From assembly GCA_965657645.1 (NCBI GenBank), contig CBFHOS010000008.1:4446-68445 (forward strand): a stretch of 64,000 nucleotides of DNA, in the 5' to 3' direction. The stretch comes from CBFHOS01 sp965657645. GTDB taxonomy: Bacteria; Pseudomonadota; Alphaproteobacteria; Puniceispirillales; Puniceispirillaceae. The notes under the pieces were generated by a model. That model did no database searches and was not told where the DNA came from. It saw only the letters and a list, made by a program, of their open reading frames with translations. Below, piece by piece: positions 16,823-24,682 of the stretch. The position numbers and the translations under genes were made by a program. Each line of letters opens with the position of its first letter. The first letter of the stretch is position 1.

Positions 16823-17455
16823 CTATTGAAGGCGACTAGCCAATTGGGCGGCTTTGCTCGCACGGGTGCAAATCTCTTCAAATTCACCTTTGGCAATTAA
16901 ATCTGCTGGCGCAATCCAGCTGCCGCCAACACAGGCCACGTTGGCAAGAGCGAGATAATCGGGCGCATTTTCAAGCGATACACCGCCAGTTGGGCAGAAG
17001 GTGAAATGCGGCAATGGGCTAGCCAAAGCGGCAAGGAATTTAACCCCGCCAGATTGCCCCGCCGGGAAGAATTTAAGACAATCAAATCCCTGCTCACCAA
17101 GCGCTAGCATCTCTGAAACACTAGCCGCGCCGGGCAATAGCGGGATCGACGCGCTTGCACAGCCAGCAATAATCGCATCGGTCGCGCCCGGGCTAACCGC
17201 AAATACGGCACCAGCCTCAGCCGCGTTTGCCGCATCATCCGCCGTCAAAATCGTTCCAGCACCAACCGCCATTTGTGGACGGGCCTTGGCAACCGCCGCG
17301 ATGGCATCAAGCGCCGCAGGGGTACGCAAGGTGATCTCGATAGCGTTAATGCCACCATTCAACAAGGCATCAGCAAGCGGTACAGCCTGTGCCGCATCGT
17401 CGATAACAATCACCGGCATAACCGGCCCTAGCTTTAGAATGTCAGTAATGTTCAT
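16823..17455 (-). CDS. eda: 2-dehydro-3-deoxy-phosphogluconate (KDPG) aldolase
   Basis: A 210-residue class I aldolase that splits KDPG into pyruvate and glyceraldehyde 3-phosphate, the last step of the Entner-Doudoroff pathway. The barrel motifs are clear: MPVIVIDD, INAIEITLRTPAAL with the catalytic Glu, VGAGTILTADDA, and the Schiff-base lysine in FDCLKFFPAGQSGG. FCPTGGVSLENAPDYLAL is the phosphate-binding end. It overlaps the edd gene by one base, so it is the third gene of a tightly coupled pgl-edd-eda operon. Confidence 0.96.
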   Translation of the reverse strand: MNITDILKLGPVMPVIVIDDAAQAVPLADALLNGGINAIEITLRTPAALDAIAAVAKARPQMAVGAGTILTADDAANAAEAGAVFAVSPGATDAIIAGCASASIPLLPGAASVSEMLALGEQGFDCLKFFPAGQSGGVKFLAALASPLPHFTFCPTGGVSLENAPDYLALANVACVGGSWIAPADLIAKGEFEEICTRASKAAQLASRLQ

Positions 17456-19278
17456 TAGTTTATTCCCAATAGATTAATACCGCCACCAGCCTCGGCAGTC
17501 GCCGCCTGGGTGCGTAATGATGCAAATAATTCACGGCCAAACCCAGTTTGTGGCTGGGTAATTGTCGCCGCGGTGCGTGAGGTCAAATCTGCGTCCACAC
17601 TGAGCTCGCCTGTCACCGCATCTAGGGTAACGATGTCGCCATCCTTGATCATTGCAATCGGTCCACCGGCGCATGCCTCTGGTGAAATATGGATCGCCGC
17701 AGGCACTTTGCCAGACGCGCCAGACATCCGCCCATCGGTGATTAGCGCAACAGCATGCCCATCATCCTGCAGGTTGGTTAGCATCGGTGTTAGCGAATGC
17801 AATTCGGGCATGCCAGTGGCCTGTGGGCCCTGCCCCATAACAACCACAACAACATCGCGGGCAAGATCGCCAGCCGCAAAGGCGGCTTTGACATCGGCCT
17901 CATTGGTGAACACAGCCGCAGGAGCGGTGATTTTCTGATGTTCTGGCTTTACCGCAGATACTTTGATCACGGCCTTACCAATATTACCGTCCAGCATTTT
18001 AAGTCCACCAGTTGCCTGATGCGGCTTATCAACACCGCGCACAATGTCTTCATCAAGAGATTTAGACGGTGCATCACGCCAGATAAGGTTTGATCCGTCC
18101 AGCACTGGCTCAACACCATAATCTGCCAGATTGTCGCCCCACACCGTCTCTGCCGACCCGTCTACAAGTCCGGCCTGAAGCAATTCACGGATAACAAAGC
18201 CCATACCGCCAGCCGCGTGGAAATGGTTCACATCCGCGCCGCCATTTGGATAAATCCGCGTCAATAGCGGCACCACGTCAGATAGGTCGGAGAAATCCTG
18301 CCATGTAAGCTGGATACCAGCCGCCGCCGCCATCGCCGGCAAGTGCAATGTATGATTGGTCGAACCACCAGTCGCATGCAGGCCAACAACGGCATTTACA
18401 AAGCTACGTTCATCCAGCATCGCGCCAACAGGACGCGGTGCATCGGATTTGCGGCTAATGGCAACGGCGCGCTGGGAAGCGGCCACGCTCAAGGCATGAC
18501 GCAAATCAGAATGCGGGTGCACAAAGGCCGCGCCCGGCAAATGAAGCCCCATGATCTCCATTAACATCTGGTTAGAATTAGCAGTGCCATAAAATGTACA
18601 GGTTCCCGGCCCATGATAGGCCGCCGCCTCTGCCGCCAGTAATTCCTTGCGGCCAACCTCGCCTCTGGCAAATGCTTTGCGCACGGATGCTTTTTCCTCG
18701 TTAGGCAGACCTGAACTCATCGGTCCGGCGGGAACAAAAATTGTTGGCAAATGACCAAAGGCAAGCGAGCCCATGACCAATCCGGGAACAATCTTGTCAC
18801 AAACACCAAGGCACAGTGCCGCATCAAACACAGCATGGCTGAGGCCGATACCTGTTGCCATGGCAATCACATCGCGGGACATCAGCGACAATTCCATGCC
18901 GGGCCGCCCTTGGGTCACGCCATCACACATCGCCGGAACACCGCTGGCAACCTGTGCCGTCGCGCCTACTTCACGCGCCGCCGCCTTTAGGATTGTCGGC
19001 ACATGCTCAAATGGCGCATGCGCTGATAGCATATCATTATATGAGGTAATGATACCAAGATGCGGCTTGGCCGATACTAGTACATCGCTCTGATCAGCCC
19101 CTGCACCCGCCGCGGCATGCGCTAGATTGGAACATGAGACTGTGCGGCGATCAGAATCTGGATCCTGCTCCATTGCGCTGATCGAATTAAGATATGCCTC
19201 GCGCGTTGGCTTGCTGCGCTCACGAATGCGCTCAATGACTTGTTTGACAATTGGGTTCAATTCGTTCTGACCACCCAT
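17455..19278 (-). CDS. edd: 6-phosphogluconate dehydratase
   Basis: A 607-residue iron-sulfur dehydratase of the IlvD/Edd family that turns 6-phosphogluconate into KDPG. The signatures are the ITSYNDMLSAHAPFEH segment, MCDGVTQGRPGMELS (cysteine for the cluster), the LCLGVCDKIVPG cysteine region, HATGGSTNHTLHLPA, and TDGRMSGASGKVPAAIHISPEA near the end. Length is typical of Edd and longer than IlvD. It overlaps both neighbours by a single base, evidence for translational coupling within pgl-edd-eda. Four-iron clusters of this class are oxygen sensitive. Confidence 0.96.
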   Translation of the reverse strand: MGGQNELNPIVKQVIERIRERSKPTREAYLNSISAMEQDPDSDRRTVSCSNLAHAAAGAGADQSDVLVSAKPHLGIITSYNDMLSAHAPFEHVPTILKAAAREVGATAQVASGVPAMCDGVTQGRPGMELSLMSRDVIAMATGIGLSHAVFDAALCLGVCDKIVPGLVMGSLAFGHLPTIFVPAGPMSSGLPNEEKASVRKAFARGEVGRKELLAAEAAAYHGPGTCTFYGTANSNQMLMEIMGLHLPGAAFVHPHSDLRHALSVAASQRAVAISRKSDAPRPVGAMLDERSFVNAVVGLHATGGSTNHTLHLPAMAAAAGIQLTWQDFSDLSDVVPLLTRIYPNGGADVNHFHAAGGMGFVIRELLQAGLVDGSAETVWGDNLADYGVEPVLDGSNLIWRDAPSKSLDEDIVRGVDKPHQATGGLKMLDGNIGKAVIKVSAVKPEHQKITAPAAVFTNEADVKAAFAAGDLARDVVVVVMGQGPQATGMPELHSLTPMLTNLQDDGHAVALITDGRMSGASGKVPAAIHISPEACAGGPIAMIKDGDIVTLDAVTGELSVDADLTSRTAATITQPQTGFGRELFASLRTQAATAEAGGGINLLGIN

Positions 19279-19892
19279 TACGAAATTTCCACTTCAATTT
19301 TACGTTTGGTTTGTTTTAGCAGCCAGTGAATTGGTAAGGCGCTATCTGTTTTAGACGCGGCAAGAACCGCTTGTTTCTCGGCGCCATTTACCAACAGAAT
19401 AGCGAGATTTGATTCCAAGATCATCGCCATATTCATAGAAATACGCGGCCATTGCGGCGAACCCATAGGCGGCGTGGTGATGATTTTCGGAGTATGATCA
19501 GGGCCAAACGCCTCATCATCCCCGACCATTGCCGGAAATAACGACGCAAAATGGCCGTCAGGCCCCATCCCCAGTAACATCACGTCAAAGGGGCGAGGAA
19601 CATCCATGACCGCCTGTGTGAGCGGCATAAAGCGCGCCGCCGCGGCGTGATCCACCAGCAAATGGCGATGAAGTAACGCCTGATTGCTATCAGCGTGGTC
19701 CGCCGGCACAAGGCGATCATCAACCAGAGTGATCGTGACCTTGTCCCAACCAATATCGCGCGCCGCCAATTCGGCAAATACGGCAAGCGGACTAGAGCCA
19801 CCGCTCACCACCAGACTGGCAGTCCCGTTTTTGGCGATAGACGCGGTCAGTTGTTCAATAATATTTTCTGCAATGCGTTTTGTATTTTTCAT
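19278..19892 (-). CDS. pgl: 6-phosphogluconolactonase
   Basis: A 204-residue protein that hydrolyses 6-phosphogluconolactone. It has the sugar-isomerase-like fold with the family motifs LVVSGGSSPLAVF at the N terminus, VTITLVDDRLVPADHADSN in the middle and the active-site MLLGMGPDGHFASLFP. It is slightly shorter than most bacterial DevB-type lactonases. It leads the pgl-edd-eda operon. The glucose 6-phosphate dehydrogenase gene zwf, which often heads this operon, is not upstream: the next gene is divergent. The 184-base gap must therefore contain the operon promoter, though I see no clear match. Confidence 0.93.
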   Translation of the reverse strand: MKNTKRIAENIIEQLTASIAKNGTASLVVSGGSSPLAVFAELAARDIGWDKVTITLVDDRLVPADHADSNQALLHRHLLVDHAAAARFMPLTQAVMDVPRPFDVMLLGMGPDGHFASLFPAMVGDDEAFGPDHTPKIITTPPMGSPQWPRISMNMAMILESNLAILLVNGAEKQAVLAASKTDSALPIHWLLKQTKRKIEVEIS

Positions 19893-20076
19893 AGGCGGAA
19901 CCTAGACCAAATCACTTCAAAATAACAGTGCGAAAAGCTGAATTAGCGTCTGTTTGTTGATAGAATTGTGGTGGTTTTTGCTAAACATTGCATTACAGTT
20001 TTGAGTCGCGGTGATGGCAAGGCGCATCGCCATCCAAACGGCCAATGCTATCGGCCCGACTTTCACGGAGGCAATT

Positions 20077-21525
20077 ATGGATTTTGATAAGGCTGAAAAT
20101 GCTGATCTGCAGGATAGCAATGACCTGCGCGGAAATTCGCCAGCCAGCCGTGATATTGCCAATCACATGCATCCCTACACCAATCCGGCAATGCTCGCCG
20201 ATAGTGGCCCGCATATCATGGCCAAGGGTAGCGGTGTTTTTGTGCATGATGATGCTGGCAACCAATTTTATGAGGGCATGAGCGGATTATGGTGCGCCTC
20301 TCTCGGTTTTTCCGAGCCCGAGCTGGTTGATGCGGCCATCGCCCAATTTCAGAAATTGCCGTTCTATCATAGCTTTGCTGGCAAAACAGTTGGCCCAGCG
20401 ATTGATCTGGCGGAGATGTTGATCGCCCATGCCCCGCCAGCCAGACATGATAGCAAGATGGGTAAGGTTTTCTTTGCCTCATCGGGATCAGAGGCAAATG
20501 ATACCGCGATCAAGATGGTCTGGTATTACCAAGCCGCGCGCGGAATGCCGCAAAAGCAAAAGATTATCAGCCGCAAAAAGGGCTATCACGGGGTGACGAT
20601 GGCCGCCGCCAGCATGACCGCCCTCGCCTATGCGCAAGATGGTTTCGGCCTGCCGCTCGATTTCGTCAAACACACTACCTCGCCCGATTATTACAACAAC
20701 GCCCTAGACGGCGAGAGTGAGGAGGATTTTGCCTCACGCTGTGCGGCAGAGCTCGAAGAGATGATCCTTGCCGAGGGGCCAGACACCGTTGCCGCCCTAT
20801 TCGCAGAGCCTGTTATGGGGGCTGGTGGGGTGATTATCCCGCCAACGGGCTATTTTGCCAAAATTCGCACAATATTGGACAAGTATGATGTCTTGCTAGT
20901 GGCCGATGAGGTGATTTGCGGTTTCGGGCGTACCGGCAACATGTGGGGGTCCCAGAGCATGGATGTCCAGCCAGATATGCTGACCTGTGCCAAGGCGCTA
21001 TCGTCCGCCTATTTGCCTATTTCGGCGGTACTGATGTCGGATAAGGTTTATGAAACACTGGCCGAGCAAGCCGAAAAATTGGGCATATTCGGGCATGGCT
21101 ATACCTATTCGGCACACCCCGTATGCGCCGCCGTCGCCCTTCGCGCCCAGCAATTGATGCAGGAGCGCGATATTATTGGCCATGTCAGACAGCTGGCCCC
21201 GGCTTTTAGCGACCGCGTTGCCCGGTTTGACCGCTTTGATTTCATTGGCAACACACGGTCTATCGGGATGATTGGGGCTATGGAATTTAGCGCCGATCCG
21301 GCCACCAGACAAAAGTTTGACCCACAGCACAAAATCGCCGCCCAGCTAGTCGCCAAAATTCAGGAAAAAGGCGTCATTTTGCGTGCATTGCCAGGGGATA
21401 TCATTGGTTTTTGCCCGCCTCTCATTATGACCGAGGGCGAGTTGCACGACATGTTTGATCGCATAGAGGCGGCTGTTGGTGAATTTGCAAACACCGCCAA
21501 TAGTCTGCGCAAATTTAATATTTAG
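20077..21525 (+). CDS. Class III omega-aminotransferase
   Basis: A 482-residue PLP enzyme of the omega-amino acid:pyruvate group. Substrate-side and PLP motifs are visible: MHPYTNPAML near the start, EGMSGLWCASLGF, FFASSGSEANDTAIKM, LLVADEVICGFGRTG, and the Schiff-base lysine in LTCAKALSSAYLPISAV. It should move an amino group from an amine, polyamine or beta-amino acid to pyruvate or a similar acceptor; the donor cannot be fixed. ATG at 20077 has an ideal GGAGG site, better than the upstream ATG at 20011. It stands alone, divergent from pgl and convergent with yaaA. Confidence 0.93.
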   Translation: MDFDKAENADLQDSNDLRGNSPASRDIANHMHPYTNPAMLADSGPHIMAKGSGVFVHDDAGNQFYEGMSGLWCASLGFSEPELVDAAIAQFQKLPFYHSFAGKTVGPAIDLAEMLIAHAPPARHDSKMGKVFFASSGSEANDTAIKMVWYYQAARGMPQKQKIISRKKGYHGVTMAAASMTALAYAQDGFGLPLDFVKHTTSPDYYNNALDGESEEDFASRCAAELEEMILAEGPDTVAALFAEPVMGAGGVIIPPTGYFAKIRTILDKYDVLLVADEVICGFGRTGNMWGSQSMDVQPDMLTCAKALSSAYLPISAVLMSDKVYETLAEQAEKLGIFGHGYTYSAHPVCAAVALRAQQLMQERDIIGHVRQLAPAFSDRVARFDRFDFIGNTRSIGMIGAMEFSADPATRQKFDPQHKIAAQLVAKIQEKGVILRALPGDIIGFCPPLIMTEGELHDMFDRIEAAVGEFANTANSLRKFNI

Positions 21526-21535
21526 GGTGGCTAAC

Positions 21536-22315
21536 CTATTTCACTGGCTCAGGATAATCGCGCTCAAACACCCAATTCTCGGCGTCTGACTGATCCGGTG
21601 CAAATTCATAGCCACCTGCGCCAAAGCCCTTAATATCGTCGGCTTTGGTTAGGCGGTTCTGGATGATATAGCGCCCCATTGCGCCGCGTGCTTTTTTCGC
21701 AAAGAAACTCACAATTTTCGACTTGCCATCTTTGCGTTCTTTGAACACTGGCGTTATCACCCCTAGATCCAAGGCGCCGCGATCAACGGCGCCAAAATAT
21801 TCCTGTGACGCGCAATTGATCAAATGATCGGATTTGGTAACCGCCGCCTGCTCGTTCAAACTCGCCGCGATTTGTGCCCCCCAATAGGCATATAGATTGT
21901 TGCCCTTGCTGGTTTTCAATCGACTGCCCATCTCCAAGCGATAGGGCTCGATCACATCTAGCGGCCGCAACACGCCATAGAGACCAGATAGAATGCGCAG
22001 ATGGTTTTGCGCCCATGCCATCTCATCGGCATCGAGCGTTGCCGCCTCTAACCCCTGATAAGTGTCACCAGCAAAGGCCAGAATTGCTGGCTTTGTTTCC
22101 TGTGCGCCAAAATTGGCAAAGCGCTCTACGTTGAGGCTGGCGAGCTTTTCGCTCAGATCCATCAGCTTTTGGATATCCGCCACGCCGAGCTTGGCCGCAA
22201 CCCCAGCCAATTCCTGTGCGTGATCGCCATAGGCAGGACTTGTTGGGGTGATCGGGAAATCACCATCGATCGGTGTCATATCAAGTTTTTTGGCGGGTGA
22301 AACAACAACCAGCAT
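21536..22315 (-). CDS. yaaA: Peroxide stress protein YaaA
   Basis: A 259-residue member of the YaaA/DUF328 family. It opens with LVVVSPAKKLDM, has the KPAILAFAGDTYQGLEA core and LSGLYGVLRPLDVIEPYRLEMG, and closes with AKKARGAMGRYI. In E. coli the protein lowers free intracellular iron under hydrogen peroxide stress. ATG at 22315 is the likely start because GGAGG lies seven bases upstream; an in-frame ATG four codons earlier overlaps that ribosome site. It is probably monocistronic, ending ten bases from the convergent aminotransferase stop. Confidence 0.94.
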   Translation of the reverse strand: MLVVVSPAKKLDMTPIDGDFPITPTSPAYGDHAQELAGVAAKLGVADIQKLMDLSEKLASLNVERFANFGAQETKPAILAFAGDTYQGLEAATLDADEMAWAQNHLRILSGLYGVLRPLDVIEPYRLEMGSRLKTSKGNNLYAYWGAQIAASLNEQAAVTKSDHLINCASQEYFGAVDRGALDLGVITPVFKERKDGKSKIVSFFAKKARGAMGRYIIQNRLTKADDIKGFGAGGYEFAPDQSDAENWVFERDYPEPVK

Positions 22316-22477
22316 GTAAGCCTCCATTTAGAACAAGTCTAATGTAGGAGCTCAATCACGCTAGGTCTAGAAACCAATGGGAAAATTTTGTCGCATGCGC
22401 GGCAAACGAGCCGAGTATATTGCTAAATTGGCCAGAAATGACGGCGTGGCGGTACTGTTATGCAGATCCCAAACAGC

Positions 22478-22507
22478 AAAAAGCCAGACATTTTCATGCC
22501 TGGCTTT
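22478..22507 (-). terminator. Rho-independent terminator of the cold-shock gene
   Basis: Read on the minus strand, a ten-base stem (AAGCCAGGCA with TGTCTGGCTT, one G-U pair) with a six-base loop is followed by TTTT. It lies about 45 bases after the cold-shock stop codon. A second perfect inverted repeat, TAGCGCT-TATGC-AGCGCTA at 22517-22535, sits between the stop codon and this terminator. Confidence 0.8.
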
Positions 22508-22552
22508 CGTAACTGTTAGCGCTTATGCAGCGCTAGCAAACCGTTAAAGCGA

Positions 22553-22765
22553 CTAAAGCGCCTTTAGGTTAACAGCTGATGTCTTACCGTTCTGACCTTT
22601 TTCAAGCTCATAAGAAACAGCCTGACCTTCGCCAAGACCGTCCATACCTGAACCCTGAACAGCAGTGATGTGTACAAATACGTCCTGTGTTCCGTCTTCC
22701 GGCTCAATAAAACCAAAACCTTTTTGTGAATTAAACCACTTAACTTTTCCGTTAGCCATCTTCAT
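22553..22765 (-). CDS. cspA: Cold-shock-domain protein
   Basis: A 70-residue single-domain nucleic-acid-binding protein. Both RNP motifs are intact: KGFGFIEPEDG (RNP1) and VFVHITAVQ (RNP2), in the usual frame of KVKWFNSQ at the start. It should act as an RNA chaperone. The first ATG follows AAAGGA closely; a second ATG two codons later is an alternative start. It has its own promoter, a long leader of nearly 100 bases and its own terminator, the usual layout of regulated cold-shock genes. The CspA name denotes the family, not a proven cold-inducible role. Confidence 0.95.
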   Translation of the reverse strand: MKMANGKVKWFNSQKGFGFIEPEDGTQDVFVHITAVQGSGMDGLGEGQAVSYELEKGQNGKTSAVNLKAL

Positions 22766-22842
22766 ATTTCCTTTGTTTTGCCAACACTAGCAACCGCATC
22801 TAGGAAACCTAAAACCAGCTTATCGTATTAGACAATTATGTT

Positions 22843-22894
22843 ATCTCCAAAATCGGAGATGTTGCAAAATACGGCCTTAATAACAATTAAGCAA
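22843..22894 (-). promoter_or_regulatory. Promoter and hairpin leader of the cold-shock gene
   Basis: On the minus strand TTGCTT (22889-22894) and TATTTT (22866-22871) are 17 bases apart, placing the start of transcription near 22860 and giving a leader of about 95 bases. The leader begins with a perfect six-base stem, ATCTCC/GGAGAT, at 22843-22860. Long structured leaders are typical of temperature-responsive cold-shock mRNAs. Confidence 0.45.
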
Positions 22895-22909
22895 ATTTAT
22901 TGTGCATAA

Positions 22910-23224
22910 TTGCTAAAAAAAACCGCCTTCTGCGGATTTCTAACACCATTACACCCTCCAGATAAAAACGCCAGCAAAAAAATACTCGGGCTATTTTCGG
23001 GTGTTGTTTTACTAGCGCTGGTCTTCTGGACAGTAATTTCGCCAGATTTTCTAATGATATTGATAGAATACGGTAAAAAACCCGGACTGTTTTCTTATTA
23101 TGCCACCGGCGTCTCCTGGTTCGGGGTAGCCCCACTTCTCATGTTGGTTACTTTAATTTTTGTAGTGGGTTGGAGAGGTTTTGCCGACGTGTTTTGGGTC
23201 GACACAAAAGACCCAAAAGATTAG
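22910..23224 (+). CDS. Small membrane protein of unknown function
   Basis: A possible 104-residue protein with two hydrophobic helices (about residues 26-47 and 67-87) joined by a short loop, and a charged C terminus ending DTKDPKD. I do not recognise a family. The only start in range is TTG at 22910, with no clear ribosome site, so the N terminus is doubtful. The hydrophobic pattern and lack of any competing frame support a real gene, but it could be a remnant. It is divergent from the cold-shock gene. A 23-base palindrome follows its stop. Confidence 0.45.
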   Translation: MLKKTAFCGFLTPLHPPDKNASKKILGLFSGVVLLALVFWTVISPDFLMILIEYGKKPGLFSYYATGVSWFGVAPLLMLVTLIFVVGWRGFADVFWVDTKDPKD

Positions 23225-23230
23225 AATTTT

Positions 23231-23253
23231 TTAACATATAATCAATATGTTAA
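23231..23253. repeat. Perfect AT-rich inverted repeat
   Basis: TTAACATAT, five-base spacer AATCA, ATATGTTAA. It lies seven bases after the small membrane protein gene. It has no downstream T-run on the plus strand, so it is a poor terminator; it could be a protein-binding site. Confidence 0.4.
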
Positions 23254-23355
23254 GTGCATATTGACTACTTTAGGGTCATCTGTTTAGGCTTTGACATACA
23301 TCAATGCGCCCTTGCACAACGCAAGGTAACACTCAAAAATTCAAAAAAATGAAAA

Positions 23356-23447
23356 TGGCGGAGGGGAAGGGATTCGAACCCCCGAAAGGAATTTCTTCCT
23401 TTAACGATTTAGCAAACCGCCGCCTTCAGCCACTCGGCCACCCCTCC
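23356..23447 (-). tRNA. tRNA-Ser (anticodon GCU)
   Basis: The minus strand reads GGAGGGG at the 5' end, pairing with CCCCTCC before discriminator G and an encoded CCA. The D-arm region GGCCGAGTGGCTGAAGGC, the anticodon GCT (23411-23413), a long class II variable arm with an AAGGAA/TTCCTT stem, and the T-arm GGTTCGAATCC are all readable. Length is 92 bases. It should decode AGC and AGU serine codons. A T-rich trailer follows the CCA. Confidence 0.97.
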
Positions 23448-23689
23448 GCCGGGGTCTGCGGGCCGCCTGTAAACAGGGCCGGCGCGCATTCGTTCATACA
23501 CGGCGTATGCTGGCTTTGTACTAGCTTTGAAAATCGTTGCTGTCAAACCGGAAATACGGCTTTTGGCGAAGAATTTATGCGATAATTTATGGTCATGTTC
23601 CGGATTACGATTGAAACAGGGGGCCCCAGCCCACATGTTATCAATACCGCCGGTTTTTGGTTCGGCGTGAATGTGAGAGGAACATCTAA

Positions 23690-24640
23690 ATGGACCAGCT
23701 AGCATCGATGCGTATTTTCGTTGCCGTGGCGCAGGAACGCTCGCTGGCAAAGGCCTCGCGCAATCTGGATTTGTCACCATCTGCTGTGTCCAAGCATATC
23801 GCCGCGCTGGAAAGCCGCCTTGGCGTCCAATTGCTGGCCCGCACCACACGCAAGGTTGCCCTCACCGAGGTTGGCGCGACCTATCTGGAAAAATGCCAGA
23901 AAATTCTGCATGACATTGATCTATCCGAAGACATCGTGCGCGGCGCGGCGGGCAGTGTTAAGGGCGTGTTGCGGATCGAATCCCCACCGGGGTTCGCGCA
24001 CCGTCATATCGCCCCGCATTTACCCATATTCATGAACCAATATCCCCATGTGTCGATCGAGCTAACCACCACCGACGTGTCGCATAATCTGGTTGAGAGC
24101 GGCCTTGATATCTCGATCAGGATGAAGCCGCTGAGTGATAGTGACGGGCTTGCCTATACCGAGCTGGCGCCTAATCACCGGCAATTGGTCGCGTCAAAAG
24201 AGTATCTGGAGACGCATGGCACGCCAAAAACCCTATCCGATCTTGCCGACCATAAACTGGTCACTCTGCGCCATACCAGCACCGGCAGTGACTGGCATTT
24301 CAAGGATGAACACGGGGTCATGAAAACCTTTAAGGCGCGCGGGGGCATGGTGCTGGATTCTGGCGATGCGATGTTGCGCGTGGTGCTTAACCATGGCGGC
24401 ATTTCAATGTTACCGCGCTATGTGACCGGTCGGCATCTGCGCAATGGCAATTTAGTTGCTGTGCTCGATGATCTGGTCATGGAGGATTTCCCAATCCATG
24501 CCGTGACCGCCCCTACCCCGCATCAACAGCCAAAAATCGACAGCTTCTTAAAGTTTCTGTTAGAGGTCTATGGCACCGTTCCCTATTGGGAGGAGCGCGA
24601 CGAGCCAATGGGCGACGCCGCCCGCCGCGCATCGCTATAG
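23690..24640 (+). CDS. LysR-family transcriptional regulator
   Basis: A 316-residue regulator. The N-terminal winged helix-turn-helix is clear (SLAKASRNLDLSPSAVSKHIAALE, then RLGVQLLARTTRKVALTEVG), followed by a coiled linker and a periplasmic-binding-like effector domain (GVLRIESPPGFAHRHIAPHLP onward). Start ATG follows GAGGAAC. LysR proteins usually control a divergent neighbour, but here the divergent side holds only the tRNA gene, and gatB converges from the right, so its targets probably lie elsewhere. The 242-base upstream gap contains the tRNA promoter region and nothing else recognised. Confidence 0.92.
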   Translation: MDQLASMRIFVAVAQERSLAKASRNLDLSPSAVSKHIAALESRLGVQLLARTTRKVALTEVGATYLEKCQKILHDIDLSEDIVRGAAGSVKGVLRIESPPGFAHRHIAPHLPIFMNQYPHVSIELTTTDVSHNLVESGLDISIRMKPLSDSDGLAYTELAPNHRQLVASKEYLETHGTPKTLSDLADHKLVTLRHTSTGSDWHFKDEHGVMKTFKARGGMVLDSGDAMLRVVLNHGGISMLPRYVTGRHLRNGNLVAVLDDLVMEDFPIHAVTAPTPHQQPKIDSFLKFLLEVYGTVPYWEERDEPMGDAARRASL

Positions 24641-24682
24641 CCCGTCACAACACCGCGTGAAGATTTATCGATTGAATAGCCG

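Noticed and set aside
23291..23304. FNR-like box TTGA-N6-TCAA (TTGACATACATCAA)
   Set aside because: Eight fixed bases are expected about once per 65 kb by chance, and no gene start lies at a suitable distance.
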